From Catonia carolina (lineage: Eukaryota; Arthropoda; Insecta; Hemiptera; Achilidae), in assembly GCA_035578175.1 (NCBI GenBank), contig JAQMRL010000006.1:28404393-28468392 (forward strand): a DNA stretch of 64,000 nt, written 5' to 3'. Positions within the stretch are counted from its first letter, which is position 1; each line of letters begins with the position of its first letter. This document shows positions 1-11,699 of the stretch, piece after piece. The notes under the pieces are model-generated. The model had not been told where the DNA came from. It worked only from the letters and a program-made list of their open reading frames with translations, and ran no database searches. The translations under genes were made by a program, and so were the position numbers.

Positions 1-441
1 AGACATGGCGCTTATCGTTTTTTGTAAAGCATAAATATACAGTAAACGAAGCGTTAAAAATAATCGTAGAAGCCGTTTTTGAGAAAATCGCATAAAGTGA
101 AAAATCACACGAATAAACTACTACTTCCGGTTGATAGATTTTGATAAAAATGTTCGTGTCGGGTCCTCTAGTGGTACCTAACGTAAGTTTCAAGTTTCAA
201 CTTCGCACGATATTCTGTTCTTGAGATATTCTGTTCACACACACACACACACACACACACAACACGCGCGTGCGCACAAACACACACACACCCACAACAG
301 CCCAACCGCTAAAAACATTTTTTATGTTTTGGGTTCAGGAGATCTGAAAACGAGTATTTCCAGTGAAAACAACTCGATTTCAAAAAATCAACATGAAAAC
401 AATACTTCCTTCCCTGCTTATTCATATAGGGTAAGAGAAAT
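1..441 (+). repeat. Family A repeat, right end only
   Basis: Right part of the family A repeat, cut by the window edge. It carries the family landmarks in order: a block beginning near ACATGGCG, a TTTTTGAGAAAATCGC block, a GTCGGGTCC/GTGGTACCTAAC block, a CA microsatellite (about 237-290) and a degenerate end at TATTCATATAGGGTAAGAGAAA. The same order recurs at 3782-4791, 17274-18244 and elsewhere. Noncoding. Confidence 0.75.
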
Positions 442-584
442 TAAAAATTTTATTAAATTTGTTAAAAATCCCGGTAATTTTTATTAAGTTATAATTAAAA
501 AAATTAATCTGAGTATATTTTCGGAATTCAACTTGTCTCTTGCGTATTATAAATAAAAAATTTAAACAAGCGAGTTCATTAATG

Positions 585-672
585 GAATGTCCAGACCCTA
601 GTCAGGAATTGAATCCGGACCTTCAGCTATACGTATAGGCTAACACGTTAACCACTACGCAACAAAGGTGGC
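585..672 (-). repeat. Old tRNA-like SINE (family C) remnant
   Basis: Read on the minus strand this matches the family C head: a GTGGTTAACG A-box-like block followed by a degenerate GGATTCAATTCC B-box-like block. It is more diverged than the copies at 2771, 22360, 27718 and 28374. The rest of 442-1180 is AT-rich and holds nothing else I recognise. Confidence 0.5.
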
Positions 673-1199
673 TATAAAACATTTTAAAATTAACTTAACA
701 AAACAAATATAATTAAATTCAACATCTTTTAGTTCTGTATTCATTTTTAGATTCTTTTTTGTAAATTTTAATAAACATCTATTGTTTAAACCAGCTTAAA
801 CATTTTCTGGGACAAAACTTATAATAGGATTTACTTCTGAAGAACATTTGATTCCAGAAAAGTGAGCGTACCCTATTAAAAGTTATTCAAAAAAGTAATG
901 TAAAATAACTTGCAAATATTCTTAACGGAAAAAGATCTGAATGACTAATGAGTGAAACAGTTAAAAGATTCACTGGAGCAGAAAAAGTTGCTTAGTATTT
1001 TAGTTTATGTACAGAAAGCAAAAATTAAATAAAGTAGGCATAAAAGAAAAATATAAAAATTGATTTCCGTTTATTTGTAATGAACTATTGTTGATCGTCA
1101 CCAAACATATTTCTTCTTTTTCTTTTTCTGCCTTTCAATGATTAGGCATCTCTGCTTGTTTCGAACCTCTCAAATCTGGCTATCTCTTTCTCGGGCGTC

Positions 1200-1530
1200 C
1201 TCGTTGGCTAAATGAACTGGCGGCAGAAGAATATGACGAGGGTATATTGAAGCTGGGAAGAATAGGAAAAGAAAAAGAAATTCTCAATGCCATAAAAGTA
1301 AGGAAACTCCAATACCTGGGACACATTATGAGAAATAACAACAGATGTAAAATATCGCAGCTCATAATTCAAGGAAAGATATGTGGCAGAAGAGGTCCTG
1401 GAAGAAGGAGAATATCGTGGATCCAGAACCTAAGGACTTGGTTCTCCGTGAATACAGCTCAATTGTTCAGGGCAGCAGTCAACAGAGTCATCATAGCCAA
1501 AATGGTTGCCAACATCCGGAACGGATAGGA
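1200..1530 (+). pseudogene. Non-LTR retrotransposon reverse transcriptase, C-terminal fragment
   Basis: The open frame at 1247-1528 contains LQYLGHIMRNN and GRRGPGRRRISWIQNLR followed by LFRAA. This is the typical tail of insect LINE endonuclease-reverse transcriptase proteins, after the polymerase domain. No catalytic YADD region remains, so this is a 5'-truncated dead copy. Recognition is by family motif; no close relative was checked. Confidence 0.7.
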
Positions 1531-1544
1531 ACCACAAGAAGAAG

Positions 1545-1690
1545 ATATTGAAGCTGGTGAATCGCTATGACAAATGCCTTAACTCATTATAGCGACTATG
1601 TAGAGCATTAAAGTAAATTACGTATTTTATTCCGTATCACTTTGTTTTTACATATTTTTCTGAATAAATTTTTTACAACAAAACTGTCTT
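1545..1690 (+). pseudogene. mariner transposase C-terminal scrap
   Basis: One frame reads KLVNRYDKCLNS just before an in-frame stop. This is close to the final residues of mariner transposases and to the RYDKCLNLFGDYVEK end of the copy at 5368-5769. It abuts the LINE fragment, and nothing else of the transposase is visible. Positions 1691-1858 hold no recognisable feature. Confidence 0.45.
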
Positions 1691-1864
1691 TACTTTCAGA
1701 TATTTACAGATTTCAATGTCATGGATATAATACAACTGTACGTGAAAGAAATAATTAAAAGACTTCAAGTGATCGTATTTAACCTGGAAAATAGATGGCA
1801 TCAGTACTACACACGTAAATTAAACAACATAATAATGACAAATTAAAAATATTGCAAATTTTGT

Positions 1865-2765
1865 TGTTTAGGTCAACAGCCGAAAGGCTGGTTTGAACCT
1901 CTATAGGTTTTACTAAGTGGTGGTTTACCATTGCCTTCCTCATTGAGTACAAAAGTAGCCTATGCTTATCAGCATGCCGGCCCTCCGAAAAGCATCTATT
2001 TTAACCCTTTGTAGGTCTGCGGTAAGTATACTTACCACTGGCAATAAGGTTCATTTTTTAATGAGTAAGCTATGCAGTTGAACCCTATTGGCATTTTATT
2101 GCTTTATAGATGTTCTCTTGTTAAGTAGGCTATCCACATTTTGAAATTAGTGCGCAGCGACCATTTGCTTCATGAGTAACACGAATGTGGTAAGGATTCA
2201 CACCAGCGTACGCAACCGCGTTGTTTTGTTGTTACTTTTGTACAGTGCTTAGAAAATTCGAGTTTTTACAGGAAAGCAAGCGTTCATGCTAATATAAAGT
2301 TGAAATAAGTTATTCTACCCATTTTTTCTGTTATATAGGTCTACAAGTTGTTTTAATAAGCATTCTTACCACTAAACATTATGCGATTACCATTTCAATA
2401 AACTTCTCTGGTAAGTTTACTTAATAAGGCTTAACATAAAAAAGAAATATCTTACTGTTCTGACACTAGAAATACATTATTCAAGTTCCTATAAAACGAA
2501 ATTTTACGTATTACATGTATATTTTTACCCGTAGTACTGCCCTCAAAAGGGTTAAACCCTAAAAATGACAACTTCACTTCATTCATTACAGGGTCTGGCT
2601 GTATAATGAAATTCATTACTTTCAGAAGAGATAACTCTGACTAGTGTCTTTTACACCGCTACCTCTACTGTTCTTAAATATTTCAGTCGTATAATTGGCT
2701 GACCATGTACGAAACAGAACTATTTTTTGTTGGAACTAGCAGATTGAGTGCAAATTTTAATAAAA
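1865..2765 (+). repeat. Family B repeat, split by a TTAA element
   Basis: Begins near GCCGAAAGGCTGGTTTGAACC and follows the family B order: TTGCCTTCCTCA, CTTATCAGCATGCC, GGGTCTGGCTGTATAATG, AATTGGCTGACCATG. Continuity is broken between 2001 and 2555 by an inserted element. The GGTTTGAACC core resembles a pol III B box, so the family may be SINE-like, but no clear A box was seen. Confidence 0.7.
2005..2551. mobile_element. piggyBac-type MITE
   Basis: A 547-bp insertion inside the family B repeat, flanked by TTAA on both sides (2001-2004 and 2552-2555). Its ends are CCCTTTGTAGG and the inverted CCCTCAAAAGGG. TTAA duplication plus CCC...GGG termini is the hallmark of piggyBac-like elements. No transposase frame is present, so it is a non-autonomous copy. 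An inner AAGTATACTTAC palindrome lies near the left end. Confidence 0.75.
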
Positions 2766-2770
2766 TGAAT

Positions 2771-2930
2771 AAATGACCGCCTCCGTGGCGTAGTGACTAG
2801 CGTGCTATACTACAAAATGAAAGGTTCCGGATTCGATTCCCGGCTAGGGTCTGAAAATTTTAACACGTTAAAACCCACCGTTACATTACCAAAACCGACA
2901 GTGGTCACCAAGCTGTATATGCGACTTTAA
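2771..2930 (+). repeat. tRNA-derived SINE, family C
   Basis: The head reads GCCTCCGTGGCGTAGTGACT (A box) and, about 45 bases later, GATTCGATTCCCGG (B box), then CTAGGGTCTG and a tail ending in GCGACTTTAAATAAA. The spacing and sequence are those of a tRNA-derived SINE head. It is not a functional tRNA gene because no matching acceptor stem closes around it. Positions 2931-3781 are AT-rich and hold no feature I recognise. Confidence 0.75.
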
Positions 2931-3781
2931 ATAAAAATGTGAATAAATAATATTATGTAAATTAAAGATAAAGAGTAAAAGAAAAGAGGGGTAAGGTTAA
3001 ACAAGATTAAAACTATAAATAAGGTCAAAAATGTTAAAAGAAAGGTAAAAAGATTAATAAATAATATCATGAAAAATGAAATGAAAAGTTGGAAGTAAAA
3101 GACTACCACTTGTTTACACCTGTAATTTTAATGAAATTGACCTAATTTTTTTATTCTTCTGATAAAAGAATATTAAAATTATTATTTATTTTCGTTTATC
3201 ACAAAATCAGGTAGACATTTCACAAATTAAAACCATTAGTGAATTTAAAAAAGAAAAAGCGGGTTTTGTAAGCACCTAATAATTTCTTAGTTTAGCCGAG
3301 AGATTGCGTGTTGGTGAATAAATGTTCTTTTCTAGTGCATACCATTTACCTTTATTATTAGTATAGTAGGATTACACAACAGAAAATAGAATGTTTGTTT
3401 TCAAATTTCCTCTCATTACTTTTATTTTTGCGCTTGACTGTCCTGCAAAGTCTTCAGAAAGTTCATTTTGTCTTCTTATATCTTTTATGTTTTCTCTCGT
3501 TACGAAAACTCTCTGCAGAAGAGGAAAAACGTAAATTTTAAGTCTAATCTTGCTAAAACATCTTTCTTTTAAAATCTAGTGTATTATTTTAGTACTTTTA
3601 GAAAAGGTTTTTCACCTTTAGTTTAATATTTTCGTCCACATTTCCTTTGTATATACTGTTTGTATAAAAATTATGCTAGATAAATTTTACGAGATTAAGA
3701 CAATTTTATATTTCTTTGTAGGAAAAAATAAAGAAAACATTTAAAATAATTTTTGATTAAAATTATTTTTTTCCTTAAAAT

Positions 3782-4791
3782 ATCTGGTGTGAAACACTCA
3801 CATGATTTTCTCTTGCCAATGTTAATAATGAACAAAATAACCAATGTTTAATCATAAGTAAAAAATTTAAAATCAAAAACATAGGTACCTTAATTTTAAT
3901 CATGACTGAATGATGTTAAATGAAAACCAACCTCTAGAAATTAAAACACCTTTAATAGTTAAATTCATAATTAAAATTTATACTTTAATATTCAAAGTAG
4001 TACCTACTTAAAAATACGGAAATCACTAATTGACACTTCTGTAGAAAAAATTCTTAGAATAAAAGTTGTAGGTTTTTAATTTTCTACAAATTTGATTATA
4101 AACACTTTTGTTGTAAAATGCTTACGAAGGGCGCAATCTCAAAAATCACATTTTTACCGATTTTGATGACCAAAATACAGAAAAATCACTAATTGACGCT
4201 AAACGAAGCGTTGTAGGAAAACTGTTCGAAATAAAATATGAAGGTTTTTTACTTTTCTACAACTTAAATTACATAAACTTTTGCCCTAAAATGCATATTA
4301 AGGCCGCAATCTTAGAATATCATTATTTACCAGAGAGCTAAGTCACCCAAAGAATTTCAGCAAACATGGCGGTACCCTATCTTGTAGAGCATAAAAATGT
4401 AAATAATGAGGCGATTTTTTAAAAACACATATGAGCCGTTTTTTTCGTTCATAGGAGAAAATCACAAAAAGCGAAAATTTGCACAATCAAACATTACTCC
4501 GGGTTTACCGATTTTGATGAAAATGTTCATGTCAGATTCCCTAGTGGTACCTAACTTAAGTTTCAATTTTCTACGATATTCCGTACTTGAGATATTTTGT
4601 TTACACACCTACACACACATACCACGCGCGCGCAAATAAAGGCACACAGAACAATCGCTAAGAACGTGGTTTTTTTTTATTCAGGCCTTAAAAGTACGTA
4701 TATATCCGGTGAAAACTCGATTTCGAAAAATCGTTTTGAAAACATTACTTTCCTTTCCTATATATATTTATAAAGGCCAAGAGAAATTAAT
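3782..4791 (+). repeat. Family A repeat, near-complete
   Basis: Starts ATCTGGTGTGAAACACTCAC with TTTCTCTTGCC just inside, and ends at AAGGCCAAGAGAAA after a TATATATTTATA palindromic segment. The end motifs are inverted relative to each other, as in a TIR element, although the ATCTGGTGTGAAACACTC extension exists at one end only. No transposase frame. Confidence 0.75.
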
Positions 4792-4904
4792 AATGGAAAA
4801 CCACCAGAAGAAAAACTGTAGATGATACCCAGGTGTTACATTTTTATTATCACAATGACATGGAGTAATCATAAAATTTTTCTAGAATTTTAATATTTAT
4901 ACCC

Positions 4905-5146
4905 CATTTTTTTATCTCTAATGTGTGTACGTTGCAATCTGTTCAATTTAAAAATAATAAGCAACCCCATGATCCAATGAGATGAGGATGATATGTGTGA
5001 CGTGTAAGTGAGGTGTAGTCTTGTACAGACTCAGGCCGAGTATTCCTGAAAAGTATGGTTTATTGAAATCCAACCATCAAAGTACACCGGTAACCACTGT
5101 CTAGTATTCAAATCCGTATAAAAGTAACTTTATTAAGATTCGAACC
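4905..5146 (-). repeat. SINE family S, minus copy
   Basis: Contains ATGTGTGTACGTTGCAATCT, GACTCAGGCCGA and ATTCAAATCCGTATAAAAGT, the family S landmarks in minus orientation. It stops where an oppositely oriented copy begins, so the two form an inverted pair around 5147. Confidence 0.7.
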
Positions 5147-5862
5147 CACCGGGTTGGTCAATTCGTCGCCGGGAGTTTTTTAACAGCTGATTTTCAGAGA
5201 CGAAGGTTCTGGGTTCAAATCCTAGTAAAGGTAGTTACTTTTATACGGATTTGAATACTAGACAGTGGTTATCGGTGTACTTTGATGGTTGGGGTTCAAT
5301 TAACCATACTCTCTCAGGAATGGTCGGCCTGTGTTTCTACAAGACTACACCTCATTTATACGTCATACGAGGGTTACCCAGAAAATAACCTCCGTTTTGA
5401 AATAAAAAGTAAACGAGTGAAGATACAAAAACTTTATTATATACATATTAAAACTACAGTTTTTATCTATTTTTCGACGTAGTCGCCAAACAGATTCAAG
5501 CACTTGTCGTACCTTGGAACAGTCTTTGAAATACCCTCTGCATAAAAATCTGCCGCCTGTGAATGCAGCCAACCATTCACGGCGTTTTGAAGCTCTTCGT
5601 CATTGGCGAAACGCTGAGATGCAAGCCACCGCTTCATGTTCGGGAACAGGTGAAAGTCACTAGGAGCCAAGTCCGGGCTGTATGGGGGATGATCGAAAAC
5701 GTCCCATTTTAACTTGGCCAAAAGTTCATTTGTTCTTCGAGCTGTATGAGGGCGAGAAAATAACCCTCGTACATATCACCCTCATCTCATTGGGTCATGG
5801 GGGTTGGTTATTGTTCTGAATCGAACAGATTGCAACTGACACGCGTTAGGGATTAAAAAATT
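5147..5862 (+). repeat. SINE family S, plus copy split by mariner
   Basis: Carries GGTTCAAATCC at about 5212-5222, a perfect pol III B box, in plus orientation. The sequence runs to CTCATTTATACGTCATA at 5367, is interrupted by a mariner element, and resumes at 5770 with TACATATCACCCTCATCTCA through to GATTGCAACTGACACG. Confidence 0.75.
5368..5769 (-). mobile_element. mariner element, internally deleted, inserted in a SINE
   Basis: Flanked by TA on both sides (5366-5367, 5770-5771), with inverted ends CGAGGGTTACCCAGAAAATA and GAAAATAACCCTCG. The minus-strand frame at 5467-5721 encodes the C-terminal third of a mariner transposase, with HPPYSPDLAPSDFHLF (third catalytic Asp region) and RYDKCLNLFGDYVEK. 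The N-terminal helix-turn-helix and first catalytic residues are absent, so it cannot be autonomous. It is younger than the SINE it interrupts. Confidence 0.9.
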
Positions 5863-5867
5863 AAATA

Positions 5868-5970
5868 AATTAAGATTTGAACCAGGAACCTTCGTATCCG
5901 AAAATCAGCTGTTAAACAGCTGACTCGCAGCGATGACTTTATTCCTAAACCAACCCGGTGGGTTTACCTC
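5868..5970 (-). repeat. SINE family S fragment, minus
   Basis: Carries GATTTGAACCAGGAACCTTC and AAATCAGCTGTTAAACAGCT, then ends CCCGGTGGGTTT, the 5' head of family S in minus orientation. Positions 5971-6489 are AT-rich with no recognised feature. Confidence 0.65.
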
Positions 5971-6489
5971 ATTTAAAGCGAAAATATCAGGCAAACCAAT
6001 GCCATGAACAAAATAGAAAAATCATAATTTTTGCAGAAAAGTCACAGGGGCCCTTCTTTATTCGTGTTTATCTGAAGTAAAGAATTGGTATGAACCAAAC
6101 TAATATTTCAAAATTTAATTGTTTTACCAATACACAATGTTTTTGAAAGATAAAACTACAAAAGTGTTATAAAATATGAACAGATTTAGATAGTTATCAT
6201 AGGATAAGTAGAAAAATAAAAGTTCTGCGCTTTATTGTATGAAAGTAATAGGATATGAATATTTTATAATAAAATGTGCAATATATATTTTATTATAGTA
6301 ACAGGAGAGTGCAGTTTTCTTGATTTACTGTTTTGTTTGTTTCCCTATCTTTTACATAAAAAAGCAAAATGTACGCATATTATTATGCTTATATTACAAA
6401 ACTTAAAGGTGTTCTTTAGGCAACATTTCTTTAGGGAAAGAAAACCCGTATTTCTGGATCAATATCTGCTGTTATCATTTTATATAAAA

Positions 6490-7145
6490 AAATCTGGTGT
6501 GAAACACTCACATGACTTTCTCTTGGCAATATAAATAATGAACAATATAACCTATGTTTAATCATGAATGAATTACGTAAAATTAAAATCAAATTCTGTA
6601 GGACTTAAAAATACTTAAAAAATCACTAAGTGACGCTGAACTAGGCTCTGTAGAAAAATTAAAAAAAAAAAGTTGTAGGTTTTTTTTAACTTTCTAACTG
6701 TATTTACATACATCTTTGTGGTAAGATGCTTAAGAAGGCCGCAATCTAAAAAAAAATCGCATTTTTTACCGAATTTAATGAGAAAAATACAAAAAATCAC
6801 TTACGGAAATTAAACTAAAAGTTGTAGAAAAATGTTTGAAATAAAAGTTGTAGATTGTTTAATTTCCTACAACTTTAATTATAAACGCTTTTGCCCTGAA
6901 ATGCTTATTAAGAACTCAATATTTAAAAAAAAAAATATCACGAGAGCACAGCCCCCTAGAATTTTTGCGGACGTGCCATTTACCGTATCTTGTAGTGTAA
7001 AAAATGTAGTACATGGGGCGATTTTAAAAAAACTTGGAGGAGCCATTTTTGAGAAAATCGTAAAAAAGTGAAAATCGCACGAAAAAACTAAAACTTCTGG
7101 TTAACCGATTATGAAAATGTTTTTCCGGGTCCCCTAGTGGTACCT
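6490..7145 (+). repeat. Family A repeat, left two-thirds
   Basis: Starts ATCTGGTGTGAAACACTCAC and runs through the usual blocks to TTTTTCCGGGTCCCCTAGTGG, where it is cut off and followed directly by a family B repeat. Confidence 0.75.
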
Positions 7146-7522
7146 AGGTAACTCATAACTAAAGTCCTAAGGCTGGTTTGAACCTCTAAAGGCCTTACTA
7201 AGTAAAACGAGGAATGAAGTGGTTTACAATTGCCTTCCTCACTGAGTGGAAAAGTAACCTATGCTTATCAGCATGCCAGGCCCACCGAAAAACCTTTCCG
7301 CCCTGCAAATGACACCTTGACTTCATTCACTACAGGGTCTGGCTGTATAATGAAATTTATAACTCTGACTAGTGTCTTTTGCACCTCTACCTCTTCTGTT
7401 CTTAAATGCTTCAGTCATATAATTGGCTGACCATGTAATAAAAAACAGAACAATTTATTGTAGCCCTGGAACTAGCAGATCAAGAGACAATAATTTAACA
7501 CTCCACCTGCCTGTGTTGGGCA
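7146..7522 (+). repeat. Family B repeat
   Basis: Carries AAGGCTGGTTTGAACCTCTA through AATTGGCTGACCATGTAATA to the family end near CCTGCCTGTGTTGGGCA. The open frame at 7230-7430 lies wholly in the repeat and is not a gene. Positions 7523-8105 hold nothing recognised. Confidence 0.75.
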
Positions 7523-8105
7523 ATTAGACCCTTTATTAATTTTGTAATTTTTTAGTTGTAATAAATAGTTGTAATTTTATACTTAAGTGTGTAAATTATT
7601 TTACCCAGATCCCGAAACGGACCTTAGAGATAAGAGTCACAATACGTTATGTAATGAATTAAAAATTTAGAATAAATAACATAAAGTTATATAATAAATT
7701 GGATTGAACACTTTTATTTTTTGGTTCTGAAACTTTTAACATATTACATGATTAAATTTTGCAGTTTACACATGATTCAATGTGGGTATTCAGTTTAGTA
7801 TGAAAGCAAGCTAAGTGCCGATTTGGTTAGAAGCCAAAGTTTAATGTAGAGTATAACAAATGACGTATTCAGTAAAATCTTTTGCAAATTCACAATGCAA
7901 ATGAATTAGTGCACATATTGAGTAGGTCGTACAGTTCCACATACAATGTTTTAATGTATTTTTATTGTAGGACTAACAAATCCAGTTATAAATATTGTAT
8001 TTTTTTTTAAAATTTAATTTGATTTCCGCAACTGCGACTACGACTAGCAAACAGATTTTAAAAGTAAAAAAATGACATTGGATTACTTACAAGAGCACCA
8101 CCAAA

Positions 8106-8672
8106 ATACAAGGTCTGTTCAGAAAATAACGGGAATTTTTAAATTTCGCGGGTTTGGAGAGTCCGATTGTCAAGATTTTTTTTTATATTGGTTTACATGC
8201 CCTTGAAGTATGATAAAATTTTCAGCTGTATTCATTGTTTACTTTGTCTGTGGCAGCCACTAAGGTGGTTAGACGTGTTTTATGAGCTCGGCGTATTTCG
8301 TTTGTTAAAATAAATGGATTAAAGAATTTGTATCAAATTTTGCGTAAAAAATGAAATAAAGCGCAACAAAGTGTGTGAAGTGTTAACAAAGGCCTATGGT
8401 GAGTCTGCTATGAGTAAAACAAGGGTTTACAAACGGTATAAGCGTTTTCAAGATGGCCGTGAAGACGTTGAAGATGACAAACGCCCCGGACAGCCCCGCA
8501 CATTAACCGATGAAAACGTGGAAAAAATGAAAGAAATGGTTATAAACGATCGCCGAATCACAATCAGAGAAGTCAGTGATGATGTTGGCATATCGATTGG
8601 CTCATGCCATGAAATTTTTCGAATGTTATGGGTATAAAACGTGTGGCAGCAAAATTTGTTCCAAAATAATTA
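8106..8672 (+). pseudogene. mariner transposase N-terminal part, broken
   Basis: Begins with the mariner-like end CTGTTCAGAAAATAACGGGA at about 8113. The frame 8371-8637 reads AYGESAMSKTRVYKRYKRF and DDKRPGQPRT, then RRITIREVSDDVGISIGS, the paired helix-turn-helix DNA-binding region of mariner transposases. A frameshift near 8625 moves the conserved continuation into the next frame, and at about 8672 the element stops and a minus-strand family B repeat follows. The catalytic domain is missing. Confidence 0.85.
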
Positions 8673-8696
8673 ATTAAAATAAATAAGTAATTTTTT

Positions 8697-8985
8697 GCTG
8701 CCGATAACAGACAGGCGGAGTGTTAAATTATTTGCACTCAATCTGTTAGTTCCAGGGGTAAAAAAAAATAGTTCTGTTTCTTATCACATGGTCAGCCAAT
8801 TAAATGGATGAAGTATTTAAGAACAGAAGAGGTATAGGTGAAAAAGACACTAATCAGAGTTATCTCGTCTGAGAGTAATGAATCTCATTATACAGTCAGA
8901 CCGTGTGTTGAATGGAGTGACGGTGTAATTTGCAGGGTGAAAAGTATGTGCTTTTCAGAGAGCCGAGCATGCTGATGTTTGGTGC
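8697..8985 (-). repeat. Family B repeat, minus
   Basis: Minus-strand copy from the ATAACAGACAGGCGGAGTG end through TGGTCAGCCAATTAA to GAGCATGCTGATG, truncated on its right side where a second transposase fragment begins. Confidence 0.7.
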
Positions 8986-9441
8986 GGCCTCATGCATAAT
9001 AAGGTTTTTGGGACGTTTTTCTTCACGGAAAACACCATTAACGCTAACATTTACTTAGATGTTTTGCGACAGTTCATTGCACCACAGTTAGAAGAATATC
9101 AACCATGGATAATTTTCCAGCAAGATGGGGCTCCGCCCCACTGGGCTTTGATAGTGCGTAATTTCCTGGATGAAATATTTCCGGCGGTGGATTGGAAGGG
9201 ATGGTCCAACACCCTGGCCACCCCGCTCTCCAGACATTACTCCCCTTGACTTTTTTTCTGGGGCTACATCAAGGATAGAGTCTTCGCCACACCAGTTGCT
9301 GACGTTGACGAACTGAATGCTAGGATACAAGCTGCTGTGGGTACTGTGACAGAACACATGTTACAAAACACCTGGCGGGAACTGGAATACCGCTTCGACA
9401 TTCTTCGAGCTACCAAGGGGGCACACGTTGAAGTTTACTAA
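8962..9441 (+). pseudogene. Tc1/mariner-superfamily transposase, C-terminal half with frameshift
   Basis: Encodes the second half of an IS630/Tc1/mariner DDE transposase of the longer-tailed type. IIFQQDGAPPHW marks the second catalytic Asp. The frame then shifts near 9180, and the other frame carries RSPDITPLDFFLWGYIKDR (third catalytic region) and ends at GAHVEVY before a stop. The tail differs from the mariner copies at 5368 and 8106, so this is a separate family. Positions 9442-10513 hold nothing recognised. Confidence 0.8.
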
Positions 9442-10513
9442 TGTAAGTAATCTTAAAAAAAACTATTAACACTAACCTATGTAACAGCATAAAATTTAAA
9501 TTATTATGTCAAACAGTTATTCTGCAATAAATTTTTATAATCAGGGCAAGACTTTATGCTCACCCGGTACATTTCTAAACTATTGTACAAAACAGCAACG
9601 CTGTCTGTAGATGAAATTAAAACTAAAACGACAACAATGCAATACTGTGAAGCAAATTCGATTTTGCGACGCGACCGGTTCAAGAAGCGGTTACATCGTC
9701 TCAAAATTGACGATTTCCGGCTTTAGGACTAAAGACTGGAATACGCTACAAAAATTAATATTAGACTACATCTATACATTCCCAGAAGGAACGTTGTTCT
9801 AAAACTAATCATGTATATTCTAAAATTGTTAATAAGAGATAACAAAATTGTTTAGTAAGACTTTACATATTATCCAATAACAAGAAACACGAAGTAACTA
9901 TTACACGTATAAAAACGAGAAATTGGGTTAAAAAACTTCAATTTTAAAAGAACAGTGTAAGTGAAAGGGGAAAATGAAAGTATTCTACTCATGTACACAA
10001 TAAGAATTTCGAAACTGGTTACAGGGGATGAAATAAGAGAAGTTAAAGAAGAGAATAGAAAGTTTTAAAATGAGAAGGTGCGGAAAAAGGCGGGTGGTAG
10101 AAAATGAGGAGGGTTATCACCCTTTTGGTAAATAAATGCAAATCCCTCTAAAAATCGCTTTCATTCTGTGCAAGCAAATCTGTTGATCAGTAGGGAAAAG
10201 GGATTCGAGTAGGTACTTTTGTTTTTGGAATGATAAGGTTACTGAAATGCTTACGTAATCCAAATGTGTTTCAACTAAAACATCAAGCTACATCTATGGT
10301 ACACGTTTTAACAGATAATGGTACTTTTAACAGTATTTAATATTTTAACACTCAAATACATCACGATAGAAAAAAGTTTTGATTATTTTTTTTGAGTTTG
10401 AATTGGTTTGAATAAACATAAGGTTTGAATGAGAAATTTTTTTTTAATATGCTTTCAGTAAAGTAAGAGTAGCCACACAATTAAATATTTTGTAAAAACT
10501 AAATGAAACTAAA

Positions 10514-11040
10514 AGAATCTGGTGTAAAACACTCACACGAATTTATCTTGTCAATGTAAATAATGAACAATATTTTATTCCTGATTTGTGTACGTTGCAA
10601 TCTGTTCAATTCAGAACAATAAGCAACCCCATGACCCAATGAGATGAGGATGATGTGTATGACGTGTAAATGAGGTGTAGTCTTGTACAGACCCAGGCCG
10701 ACCATTCCTGAGAGAGTATGGTTAATTAAACCCCAACCATCAAAGTACACCGGTAACCACTGTCTAGTATTCAAATCCGTATAAAAGTAACTACCTTTAC
10801 TAGGATTTGAACCAGGAACCTTCGTCTCCGAAAATCAGTATGAACAATATAACCTATGTTTAATCATTACTAAACTATGTAAAATGAAAAACATAACCTA
10901 ATTTTATTCAAGAGTGAATGATGCAAAATGAAAATTAACCTCTGTAGAACTTAAAAATATGAAAAATCACTAATTTTATCTAAACTAGGTACTGTAAAAG
11001 AAAATACTTGAAAAAACAGTTGTAGATTTAAAAAATTTTC
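10514..11040 (+). repeat. Family A repeat, left part, split by a SINE
   Basis: Starts AATCTGGTGTAAAACACTCA. It is interrupted at 10574-10839 by a SINE with an exact duplication of ATGAACAATAT, then resumes with AACCTATGTTTAATCAT and fades near 11040. Positions 11041-11363 are AT-rich without a recognised feature. Confidence 0.75.
10574..10839 (-). mobile_element. SINE family S insertion with 11-bp TSD
   Basis: Flanked by identical ATGAACAATAT at 10563-10573 and 10840-10850. Minus-strand orientation: the T-rich start corresponds to the 3' tail, and GATTTGAACC near the right end is the complement of the B box. The exact duplication shows retroposition into the family A repeat. Confidence 0.9.
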
Positions 11041-11376
11041 TTTTTTTATCCGAGGCGGCGAACGATGCGAGACAATACGATGTCATAAGCGAACTGGTAG
11101 CATATTAAAACTATGACATATTCTTTGTCAAAAATGTTGAGAGAGATTTATGGATTTGGATTAGTTATCATCAAATTTACTTGTGAAATAACGAGTGACT
11201 ATACTAATACTAGGTAACAGATCATTAAAATTAAAATGTTTCTTATAAAGTTCTCTTGTTTCGTCATACAGATCAGAGGTAATACGTACGTATAACTTGT
11301 AATTACGTATATTTATGAAAAAAAAAATGGAAATAAAGTACATCGTTTTTATAAATTTATTCATTATTCAGCACTT

Positions 11377-11699
11377 TTTTTTTAATTCCTAATATGTGTA
11401 CGTTGCAATCTGTTCAATTCAGAACAATAAGCAACCTTATGACCCAATGAGATGAGGATGATATGTATGAAGTGTAAATGAGGTGTAATCTTGTACAGAC
11501 TCAGGCTGACCATTCCTGAGAGAGTATGGTTAATTGAACCCCAACCATCAAAGTACACCGGTAACCGCTACCTAGCATTCAAATCCGTATAAAAGTAACT
11601 ACCTTTACTAGGATTTGAACCAGGAACCTTCGTCTCCGAAAATCAGCTGTTAAACAGCTGATTTTGACGACGACTTTACCTCGAGACAAACCCGGTGGG
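11377..11699 (-). mobile_element. SINE family S, full-length with 13-bp TSD
   Basis: Flanked by TTATTCAGCACTT at 11364-11376 and 11700-11712. Minus orientation with a poly-T start (the A tail of the SINE). The right end is AACCCGGTGGGT, giving a family length of about 320 bp. This is the best reference copy in the window. Positions 11713-12628 are AT-rich and contain nothing I can name. Confidence 0.9.

Noticed and set aside
2771..2860. tRNA gene candidate (A and B boxes)
   Set aside because: No acceptor-stem pairing and several diverged copies: a SINE head. Same for 22360, 27718 and 28374.
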